NCBI RefSeq assembly: GCF_000331005.1
Contig: NZ_AEJB01000328.1
Span: 1 to 57,150, forward strand
Length of the DNA stretch: 57,150 nt
Direction of reading: 5' to 3'
Source of the DNA: Streptomyces turgidiscabies Car8
GTDB taxonomy: Bacteria > Actinomycetota > Actinomycetes > Streptomycetales > Streptomycetaceae
Below are positions 42,870-49,831 of the stretch, piece by piece. Within the stretch, counting starts at the first letter, position 1. The number at the start of each line of letters is the position of its first letter. The position numbers were made by a program, and so were the translations under genes. The notes below the pieces were generated by a model. It was given only the letters and a program-made list of their open reading frames with translations. It was not told the DNA's origin and made no database searches.

Positions 42870-44023
42870 AGGCCAGCCTGCGCACCGTCCGCCTCGAACT
42901 CGCCGAGCCGCTGCGTATCTCCCGCTCCACCATGGCCGCCCGCGACGCCGTATGGCTCAGCATCGAACACGAGGAGTCGTACGGGCATGGCGAGGCCGTC
43001 ACCAGCCTGTACTACGGTCTTGACGCCGACGCGCTCAGGCGGCACCTCATCGGCGTGGAGTTGAGCCGATACGCCGCCCCGGAAGACGCCCTGGAGGCTC
43101 TGCGGGAAGGGGAGTTGGCGCGCGGTGACAGCACCCCGGCCGCCGTAATCGCCGCCGTCGAGGCCGCGCTCCTCGACCTCGTCGGGAAGCGCGCCGGGGT
43201 GCCCGTGCACCAGCTGCTGGGGGCGTCCGCCGCGCCCGTCGCCGTGACCGCACGCACCATCGGCATCACCTCGGCACGAAGGGCGGCCGACGAGGCCCGA
43301 CGGCTCGCCGCACGCGGCTTCCGGATCATCAAGGTCAAGGCGGGGACGCCGGACCCGGAGGACGACGTGGAGCGCGTACGCGTCATCCGCGACGCCGCGC
43401 CCGGCCTACGGCTGCTCCTCGATCCCAACGGGGCCTGGAACATCGCCCAGGCACGGGAGCTGCTGCCCCGCTTCGCCGACCTCGGCGTCGAGGCGGTGGA
43501 ACAGCCCGTCGCCCCCGGCGACCCGGAGGGCTTCGGGGCGCTGGCCGAGAAGTCGCCGTTGCCGCTCATCGCCGACGAGGACGCCGTGGACCTGGAGGAC
43601 GCGCGCCGCCTCGCCGGACGCGTGCACGGCATCAACGTCAAGCTCGCCAAGTGCGGCGGGGTGCACGCGGCCCTCCGTATCGCCGGGCTGATCGAGGGCA
43701 GCGGAACGGAGCTGATGCTCGGCTGCCTCACCGCCAGCACCCTCGGCATCGCACCCGCCGTCCACCTCACCGACCGCGCCCGCTGGATCGACCTCGACGG
43801 CCATCTGCTGCTGGCCCGGGACCCGTGGTCCGGAATCGGCGGCGCCGACGGTGTCCTCCAGCCAAGCGGTCGCCCGGGCCTGGGAGTTGAGGAGCGCGGA
43901 GTCGAGCAGATCGACGCCGGGCAGCTCAACTCCAGGGGCCTCGACTCCGGGGACCTCGACTCCGGGCAACTCAGTTCCAGGGACCTCGGGGGCGAAGGGG
44001 GCGAGCATGAAGACGTGGCGTGA
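42866..44023 (+). CDS. enolase-superfamily protein, dipeptide epimerase-like
   Basis: 385 residues from GTG 42866, overlapping the PLP gene stop. The barrel residues are in place: FRIIKVKAG (KxK base), LLLDPNGAW (Asp), VEQPV (Glu), IADEDAV (Asp/Glu) and INVKLAKCGG (Lys). The motif after strand eight reads GCLTASTLGIAPAVHL, whereas known dipeptide epimerases have GCM-E there. It could epimerise the alpha-carbon of an amino-acid or dipeptide unit. The last 40 residues are a pentapeptide repeat tail outside the fold, and the final 17 bp overlap the MFS gene. Confidence 0.82.
   Translation: MKASLRTVRLELAEPLRISRSTMAARDAVWLSIEHEESYGHGEAVTSLYYGLDADALRRHLIGVELSRYAAPEDALEALREGELARGDSTPAAVIAAVEAALLDLVGKRAGVPVHQLLGASAAPVAVTARTIGITSARRAADEARRLAARGFRIIKVKAGTPDPEDDVERVRVIRDAAPGLRLLLDPNGAWNIAQARELLPRFADLGVEAVEQPVAPGDPEGFGALAEKSPLPLIADEDAVDLEDARRLAGRVHGINVKLAKCGGVHAALRIAGLIEGSGTELMLGCLTASTLGIAPAVHLTDRARWIDLDGHLLLARDPWSGIGGADGVLQPSGRPGLGVEERGVEQIDAGQLNSRGLDSGDLDSGQLSSRDLGGEGGEHEDVA
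43920..43994 (+). repeat. 15-bp tandem repeat, five units, at the epimerase/MFS junction
   Basis: Five degenerate 15-base units lie in frame at the end of the epimerase-like gene, encoding five copies of a Gly/Arg-x-Leu-x-Ser type pentapeptide (GQLNS, RGLDS, GDLDS and so on). The array ends 12 bp before the MFS start at 44007. Confidence 0.85.
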
Positions 44024-45254
44024 GATGCGGCGCTTCCCGGTCGCCATCCAACTGCTCCTCGTCAACCAGCTCGGCGTCAACACCGGCTTCTACCTCCTCA
44101 TCCCCTACCTCGCGACCCACCTCAGCGAGGACCTGGGGATGTCGGCGGCCGTCGTCGGGATCGTCCTCGGGGTGCGCAACCTCAGCCAGCAGGGCCTGTT
44201 CATCATCGGGGGGTCCGCCGCCGACCGGCTCGGCGCGCGCGGCGTGATCATCACCGGGTGCGGGCTGCGGACGGTCGGGTTCGGACTGTTCGCCCTCGGC
44301 GACGGACTGCCGGTGCTGCTGGCCGCGTCCGTGCTGAGCGGACTGGCCGGGGCGCTGTTCAACCCGGCCGTGCGGGCCTACCTCGCGCAGGAGGCCGGGG
44401 GGCGGAAGGCCGAGGCGTTCGCGCTGTTCAACGTGTTCGCCACCACCGGCGCGCTGGTCGGACCGCTGCTCGGCAGCGCACTGCTCCTGGTCGACTTCCG
44501 GGCGTCCGCGCTCACCGCCGCCGCGATCTTCGCGGTCCTCACGGTCGCCCAGGCCCTGGTCCTGCCCGCCCGAGAGGTCGAACCCGCGAAGAGCGGCGTC
44601 CTCGCCGACTGGCGCGAGGTGGTGAGCAACCGCGCGTTCGTGGCGTTCGCGCTCGCCATGGTCGGCATGTTCACCCTGGAGAACCAGCTCTACCTGCTGC
44701 TCCCCGACGGCGCTCGCCGGGCGACCGGCTGGGACGGCGCGGCCGGCCTCGTCTTCCTCGTCGGCACCCTCGCCAACCTCGCCCTCCAGCTCCGGATCAC
44801 CCGTTCGCTCAAGTCCCGCGGGGTGAGAGCCGGTTGGATCTCGGCGGGGCTTGCGCTGATGGGGCTGGCGTTCGTCCCGCCGATGCTGGTCGCGGGGGAG
44901 GGCGGCAAGTCCTGGTGGGCCGCCGTACCCGTACTCGTGGGGGCGCTGATCCTCTACCTCGGCGTGATGGTCGCCTCACCGTTCGTCATGGAGCTGATAC
45001 CGGGCTTCGGGCGTCCCGAGCTGACGGGTACCTACTTCGGCGTCTTCTACGTCGTCTCCGGCATCGCCGCAGCCGTCGGCAACACGGTCGTGGGCTGGGC
45101 GATGGACGCCGGTGAGGGGGGCGGCGCCGAGTGGCTGCCCTGGGCGTTCTGCGCGGTGTTCGGCCTGGCGTCGGCGGGAGGCGTGGCCTGGCTGCACCGA
45201 CTGGGAGCGCTACCGGTGAGCCCGGCGCCCGTGGCCGAGAGGAGCGCGGTGTGA
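44007..45254 (+). CDS. MFS transporter, candidate metallophore exporter
   Basis: 415 residues from ATG 44007 with GAAGGGGGCGAG upstream; it overlaps the preceding gene by 17 bp. Twelve membrane segments are visible, with the MFS motif A region GGSAADRLGARGVIITG after the second helix. The fold and length fit small-molecule/drug efflux families (DHA1-like). Within an operon that also encodes an importer, export of the synthesised chelator is the simplest role. The gene ends in GTGA, the first copy of a 27-bp repeat that runs into the methyltransferase gene. Confidence 0.87.
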   Translation: MKTWREMRRFPVAIQLLLVNQLGVNTGFYLLIPYLATHLSEDLGMSAAVVGIVLGVRNLSQQGLFIIGGSAADRLGARGVIITGCGLRTVGFGLFALGDGLPVLLAASVLSGLAGALFNPAVRAYLAQEAGGRKAEAFALFNVFATTGALVGPLLGSALLLVDFRASALTAAAIFAVLTVAQALVLPAREVEPAKSGVLADWREVVSNRAFVAFALAMVGMFTLENQLYLLLPDGARRATGWDGAAGLVFLVGTLANLALQLRITRSLKSRGVRAGWISAGLALMGLAFVPPMLVAGEGGKSWWAAVPVLVGALILYLGVMVASPFVMELIPGFGRPELTGTYFGVFYVVSGIAAAVGNTVVGWAMDAGEGGGAEWLPWAFCAVFGLASAGGVAWLHRLGALPVSPAPVAERSAV

Positions 45255-45533
45255 AGGGAGCTGGAGAGGAGCGCGGTGTGAACAGCTCTGGCCCGGGCCG
45301 GGGTGTGAACGGGTCTGGAGGCGAGCGCGCAGTGAACTGCTTTGGTGCGGGCCACAGCGTGAACAGTTCCGGCGCGGATCGTGATGTGAATGGCGTCGGC
45401 GGCGAGGGTGGCGTGAACAGCGCCGCCGACGATCGTGCCGTGAACACCGCCAGCGACGATCATGCTGTGAACAGCTCCGGTGACGACCGCGCTGTGAACC
45501 CCCGCGCTGACGAACCCCCTGTGAGCAGCGGCA
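45237..45533 (+). repeat. 27-bp tandem array, eleven units, each with a GTG start-type signal
   Basis: Eleven units of exactly 27 bp run from the last codons of the MFS gene into the methyltransferase gene. Each has GTG at the same place (45251, 45278, 45305, 45332, 45359, 45386, 45413, 45440, 45467, 45494, 45521), nearly always as GTGAA. Units 1 and 2 share GAGAGGAGCGCGGTGTGAA. In the methyltransferase frame it encodes nine-residue units with a central VN; in the MFS frame each unit offers a TGA stop. Confidence 0.93.
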
Positions 45534-46306
45534 ATCTGCTCACCGACCACCCCGAGCTGTACGAGGCCCGCTTCCCCGACCCCCACCGGCTTGCCGGGCG
45601 CTGGGCCGAGGACTGTCTGCGCCGGCACGGCGGCGGGGCGCGGGTGCTCGACCTCGGGTGCGGTACGGGGCGCGACGCCGAGTATCTGCAGCTCGTCGGG
45701 CGGACCGTCACCGGAGCCGATCTCTCCGAGGCGATGCTCACGCATGCCCGCGAGAGGCATCCGGGGCCCCAGTACGTCAGCGCCGATCTCACCACGTTCG
45801 AACTGGGCGCCGGTGTCTTCGACGCCGTCGTCTGTCTGGACAGCGCGATGTTGTACTGCCACACCAACGACCAGCTCGACGGGTTCCTCACCTCCTGCCG
45901 ACGCGCCCTCGCCCCCGGTGGGCTCCTCGTCGCCGAGATGCGCAACGGGGCCTACTTCCTCGGCCGTACCGACCTGCTCGACACCCCGGCCACCGGAGGG
46001 TTCACCTGGCGGGGGACCTCCTACCGGTCCGTCACCACGCTCACCGTGGACCGGACGGCCGGGCTACTGCGGCGAGTGCGGGACTGGACGGCTGACGACG
46101 GCACTCCCCCCGTCCAACAGCGCTCCGCCTGGCGGCTGTTGTTCCCCCAGGAGCTGCGTCACGTACTCGCCGTGCACGGATTCGAGGTGCTCGAACTGCA
46201 CGACGGCCCGGGCCCGCGCACCGAACCACCCTGGAAAGACGGCGAGTTGCCCGGCGCAACCGCCGACGCGGACCGGCTGCACCTTGTCGCCCGCCGTCGG
46301 CACTGA
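45251..46306 (+). CDS. class I SAM-dependent methyltransferase with nonapeptide-repeat N-terminus
   Basis: 351 residues if started at GTG 45251, which overlaps the MFS stop (GTGA). Residues about 10-90 are then nine-residue repeats; the enzyme core starts near GTG 45521 (SSGNLLTDHPELYEARF). The core has the SAM motif RVLDLGCGTGRDAEYL, then VTGADLSEAMLTHARE, FDAVVCLDSAML and an LAPGGLLVAEM post-motif strand. Any of eleven in-frame GTG codons could start translation. It probably methylates the operon's product. Which start is used is unknown. Confidence 0.82.
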   Translation: MKGAGEERGVNSSGPGRGVNGSGGERAVNCFGAGHSVNSSGADRDVNGVGGEGGVNSAADDRAVNTASDDHAVNSSGDDRAVNPRADEPPVSSGNLLTDHPELYEARFPDPHRLAGRWAEDCLRRHGGGARVLDLGCGTGRDAEYLQLVGRTVTGADLSEAMLTHARERHPGPQYVSADLTTFELGAGVFDAVVCLDSAMLYCHTNDQLDGFLTSCRRALAPGGLLVAEMRNGAYFLGRTDLLDTPATGGFTWRGTSYRSVTTLTVDRTAGLLRRVRDWTADDGTPPVQQRSAWRLLFPQELRHVLAVHGFEVLELHDGPGPRTEPPWKDGELPGATADADRLHLVARRRH

Positions 46307-46354
46307 CGCTCGCCACTCACAAGTCGTCACTCACGGCTCACCCCTCACCGCACA

Positions 46355-46434
46355 CCCGAAGACCCGAAGACCCGAAGACCCGAAGACCCGAAGACCTCAA
46401 GACCTCAAGACCCCGAGACTCGAAGACCCGAAGG
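46355..46434 (+). repeat. 8-bp tandem repeat, ten units, just before the binding-protein gene
   Basis: Ten units of CCCGAAGA or close variants fill 46355-46434. The last unit supplies GAAGGA, which serves as the ribosome binding site for ATG 46441. The array is noncoding and its period is not a multiple of three, so it could change length and alter the leader without touching a protein. Confidence 0.92.
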
Positions 46435-46440
46435 AATCCC

Positions 46441-48024
46441 ATGTACGACTTCCCCGCCCTGCGCCGACGCGGTTTCCTCACCGCGGTGGGCGGCAGTGCC
46501 GCGCTCGGTGTGCTCGGCCTCGCGGGCTGCGCCGACTCCACGGACGACACGTCCGACGGCAGCGGCTCGGACAGCGGAACGCCCAGACGTGGCGGGCGGC
46601 TGCGCGCGGCCTTCGCCGGCGGAGGTGCCAGCGAGACCCTCGACCCGCATCTGGCCAGCCTGTTCGCCGACGCGGCCCGCGCCAAGGCGCTCTACGACAA
46701 GCTCGCCGACTACGGCGCCGACCTCTCCGCACAGCCGCGCCTCGCGGAGAAGTGGGAAGCCAACAAGACCCTGGACCGCTGGCAGGTCACCCTGCGCAGG
46801 GCCACCTTCCACAACGGTGAGCCGGTCACCGCGAAGGACGTGCTGTACAGCTACCGGCGGATCGCCGACCCGGACCAGGCGTTCCGGGCCAAGGCGTCCC
46901 TGGAGCCGATCGACCTCGACGCCAGCCGGGCCACGGGCACGCACGGGATCGAGTTCGTGCTGAAGCGGCCGACGGCCGAGTTCCCCAACATCCTGGCCTC
47001 GTTCGGCGCGTACATCGTGCCCGCCGGCGCGACCGGCACCGACTTCGACAGCAGGCCCGTCGGGTCCGGGCCGTTCCGGTTCGTGTCCTTCGCGCCCGGT
47101 CGGTCCGCCCTGTTCCGCCGTTACGACGACCACTGGGAGGGCGCCCCGCATCTCGACGAGATCGAGTTCGTCGTCGCCAACGAGGAGTCCGCGCGCGTCA
47201 ACGCGCTGCTCGGCGGCCAGGTCGAGTACGCCCACGAGCTGAACCCGACCACCGCGCGGGCCCACGAGGGCAAGGGGCAGATCGAGATCGTGCGGCTGCG
47301 CAACAGCTCCATGCAGGGCTTCGCCATGAAGACCGACCGTGCGCCCTTCGACGACAAGCGCGTCCGCGAGGCCTTCTTCCTCATCGCCGACCGGCAGGAA
47401 CTCGTCGACGGCGCACTGTCCGGCGCGGGTGTCGTCGGCAACGATCTGTTCGGGAAGGGGTACGAGTACTACGCGGCCGACCTTCCGCAGCGCGCCCAGG
47501 ATCTCGACCGTGCCAAAGCCCTGCTGAAGCAGGCCGGAGCGGAGAATCTCAAGGTCGCGCTCGACACCTCGACCGTCGCCGCGGGTTTCACCGAGGCCGC
47601 CGGCATCTTCCGCGACCAGGCCGCGAAGGCGGGCGTCACGATCGACGTCAAGATGGGCAGCAAGGACTCGTACTGGAGCGACATTCTCGATTCCGGCACG
47701 ATCTGCTGCTACCGCTCCGGTGCCATGCCCATCGAGGCCCACATCTCGCAGCGGCTGCTCACCGACTCCACCACCAACGCGACGAAGTGGCACCACAAGG
47801 ACTTCGACGCGCTCTACCAGCAGGCCCAGTCGACGAAGGACAAGACCGAGCGGACCGCCGTCTTCGAGCGGATGCAGCGCCGACTGCACGCCGAGGGCGG
47901 CTTCCTGGTGTGGGGGTTCGCGGACTGGATTCTCGGAACAGCGAAAAACGTCAAGGGTGTTGAAGTGAAGGCACCCGCCAACTCACTCGACTGGGCGCGG
48001 TTCGACAAGGTCTGGCTGGCGTGA
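46441..48024 (+). CDS. ABC transporter substrate-binding lipoprotein, SBP_bac_5 (Opp/Nik/Cnt type)
   Basis: 527 residues from ATG 46441. The N-terminus has a twin-arginine-like RRRGFLTAVGG followed by the lipobox LAGC (residues 27-30), so it is a membrane-anchored lipoprotein. The family-5 fold is clear: LRAAFAGGGASETLDPHLAS, WQVTLRRATFHNGEPVTAKDVLYS and RPVGSGPFRFVSF. This family binds peptides, nickel complexes and opine metallophores. In this operon it most likely captures the metal-loaded product outside the cell for the permeases that follow. It starts directly behind an 8-bp repeat array. Confidence 0.9.
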   Translation: MYDFPALRRRGFLTAVGGSAALGVLGLAGCADSTDDTSDGSGSDSGTPRRGGRLRAAFAGGGASETLDPHLASLFADAARAKALYDKLADYGADLSAQPRLAEKWEANKTLDRWQVTLRRATFHNGEPVTAKDVLYSYRRIADPDQAFRAKASLEPIDLDASRATGTHGIEFVLKRPTAEFPNILASFGAYIVPAGATGTDFDSRPVGSGPFRFVSFAPGRSALFRRYDDHWEGAPHLDEIEFVVANEESARVNALLGGQVEYAHELNPTTARAHEGKGQIEIVRLRNSSMQGFAMKTDRAPFDDKRVREAFFLIADRQELVDGALSGAGVVGNDLFGKGYEYYAADLPQRAQDLDRAKALLKQAGAENLKVALDTSTVAAGFTEAAGIFRDQAAKAGVTIDVKMGSKDSYWSDILDSGTICCYRSGAMPIEAHISQRLLTDSTTNATKWHHKDFDALYQQAQSTKDKTERTAVFERMQRRLHAEGGFLVWGFADWILGTAKNVKGVEVKAPANSLDWARFDKVWLA

Positions 48025-48974
48025 GTGGACTGCGCTCCTTTGTCGTCCGGCGGCTGCTCCTCGGCGGCGCGCAGACCGTGGCCGTGGTGCTGCTGGTCTT
48101 CGCGCTCACCGAGGCGCTACCGGGCGACGCGGCCGTGGCACTCGCAGGGGACCAGCCCGACCCGGCGCGTGTCGCGGCCATCCGCGAGGCCATGCACCTC
48201 GACAGGCCCGCCTACGAACGGCTGCTGGACTGGGCGGTGGGCCTCGCGCACGGGGACTTCGGCACCTCACTGACCTCCGGGCGCCCGGTCGGCACGTACA
48301 TCGAGGACGGGTTCGGACCGACGCTGTTGCTCGCCACCATCACCGTAACGCTGCTGATTCCCCTGGGAGTTGGGCTAGGGGTACTGGCGGCCCGGCACGA
48401 GGGGCGGCTCGTTGACCGGATCGTCAGCACCGTCACCCTCGGCGTGTACGCCGTCCCGGAGTTCGCCCTCGGGGTGCTGCTGGTGACCGTCTTCGCGCTC
48501 CGGCTCGGCTGGCTGCCGCCGACCGCCGTCGGCTACGGCACCGACCTGCTCGGCCACCCCGCCGCACTCGTCCTGCCCGTCCTGATCCTGCTGTCCCGGC
48601 CGGTGTGCTCACTGTCCCGGCTCGTACGCGCCGGCATGGTCGACGCGCTGAACTCGCCGTACGTCGCCCAGGCGCGCCGGTACGGCATCCCGGGCGCCCG
48701 CGTCCGGTACGCCCATGCCCTGCCGAACGCCGTCGCCCCGGCGGCGCAGCAACTCGCGCGCACCGTCGACTGGTTGCTGTGCGGCGTCATCGTCGTGGAG
48801 GCGCTGTTCGTGATTCCGGGCCTGGGGACCGTCCTGATGAACGCCGTCGCCGAACGCGATGTGCCCGTGGTGCAGGGGCTGGCGGTGGTGTTCGGTGTGC
48901 TCACCGTGGTCCTCAACCTGGGCGCCGATCTCGTCGCGCACCGGTTCGCGCCCCGGGCGGGGGTGGCCGCGTGA
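48021..48974 (+). CDS. ABC transporter permease, OppB/NikB type
   Basis: 317 residues from GTG 48021, overlapping the binding-protein stop (GTGA). About six membrane helices are present, with the OppB-like N-terminal FVVRRLLLGGAQTVAVVLLVFALTEALPGD and the EAA-type loop around YVAQARRYGIPGARVRYAHALPNAVAP that contacts the ATPase. EALFVIPGLGTVLMNAV is typical of the family. It pairs with the next permease to form the import channel. Confidence 0.92.
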   Translation: MSGLRSFVVRRLLLGGAQTVAVVLLVFALTEALPGDAAVALAGDQPDPARVAAIREAMHLDRPAYERLLDWAVGLAHGDFGTSLTSGRPVGTYIEDGFGPTLLLATITVTLLIPLGVGLGVLAARHEGRLVDRIVSTVTLGVYAVPEFALGVLLVTVFALRLGWLPPTAVGYGTDLLGHPAALVLPVLILLSRPVCSLSRLVRAGMVDALNSPYVAQARRYGIPGARVRYAHALPNAVAPAAQQLARTVDWLLCGVIVVEALFVIPGLGTVLMNAVAERDVPVVQGLAVVFGVLTVVLNLGADLVAHRFAPRAGVAA

Positions 48975-49831
48975 AGGGCCGGTCGCGTTTTGTGTTCGGG
49001 GCCGCCGTCATCGGCGTACCCCTGGTGCTCGCTCTCCTCGGACCGCTGTTCGCGGGCGAACCGGGGCCGCGGGCTGTCTCGTTCACTCTCGGGGGCGGGC
49101 ACTGGCTCGGTACGGACTTCGTGGGCCGGGACGTGTGGCAGCAGGTGCTGCACGGTGGCCGGCCGGTGGTGCTGACCGCCCTCGCCGCGACGGCCCTCGC
49201 CTACCTCGTGGCGCTGCCGCTCGGGCTCATCAGCGCGCTCACGCACCGGAGTTGGCTGGAGGAGCTGCTGATGCGGCCCTTGGACGTACTGATCGCCGTG
49301 CCCTCGCTGCTGCTGATCCTGCTCGTGGCCTCGGTGTTCGAGCCGGGCACGGCAGGACTAGCCCTGCTGGTCGCACTGGCCAACATCCCGGACGCGGCCA
49401 GGATCGTGCGCGCTGCGGCAGCGGAGGCCGCCGCCCGCCCGGCCGTCGAGGCGCTGCGTATGCAGGGCGAGACCTGGTGGCGCATGGCTGTCGGCTATGT
49501 CGGCCGCGCCATCCTCCGTACTCTCGCCGCCGACGCGGGCATCCGGCTCACCGGCGTGCTGTATCTGGTGGCCACGGCAGCCTTCCTCGGCGTCGGAGTC
49601 GCGCCGGACGCTGCCGACTGGGCGGTCATGGTGGACCGCAACCGCACCGGCCTGTTCGTGCAGCCCTGGGCCGTGGTCGTACCCGCGCTGCTGATCGTCG
49701 CGCTGACGACGGGCAGCAACCTGCTCTTCGACGCGGCACTGGACCGGCGTGCCGACGACGACCGACGCCCCCCAAACGACCGACGCCTCCGTGACGACCG
49801 GCGTACAGCTGAGAAGGGACGACAGGCATGA
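48971..49831 (+). CDS. ABC transporter permease, OppC/NikC type, with repeat tail
   Basis: 286 residues from GTG 48971, overlapping the previous stop. It has the OppC/NikC pattern, GTDFVGRDVWQQVLHGGRPVVL near the N-terminus, then PLDVLIAVPSLLLILLVA and the cytoplasmic loop EALRMQGETWWRMAVGY. The last 25 residues are a six-residue Asp-Arg-Arg repeat tail that lies beyond the final membrane helix. It overlaps the ATPase gene by four bases (ATGA). Confidence 0.9.
   Translation: MKGRSRFVFGAAVIGVPLVLALLGPLFAGEPGPRAVSFTLGGGHWLGTDFVGRDVWQQVLHGGRPVVLTALAATALAYLVALPLGLISALTHRSWLEELLMRPLDVLIAVPSLLLILLVASVFEPGTAGLALLVALANIPDAARIVRAAAAEAAARPAVEALRMQGETWWRMAVGYVGRAILRTLAADAGIRLTGVLYLVATAAFLGVGVAPDAADWAVMVDRNRTGLFVQPWAVVVPALLIVALTTGSNLLFDAALDRRADDDRRPPNDRRLRDDRRTAEKGRQA
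49742..49813 (+). repeat. 18-bp tandem repeat, four units, at the permease/ATPase junction
   Basis: Four 18-base units encode DRRADD, DRRPPN, DRRLRD and DRRTAE at the C-terminus of the second permease, ending 14 bp before the ATPase start. The period keeps the frame. Confidence 0.8.

Noticed and set aside
45237..45533. 27-bp array considered as a CRISPR
   Set aside because: Units are contiguous without unique spacers, diverge gradually, keep a reading frame, and no cas genes are present.
46355..46434. 8-bp repeats considered as an attachment site or origin iterons
   Set aside because: No integrase, replication protein or DnaA-like boxes are near; placement directly before a ribosome binding site suggests a leader role.
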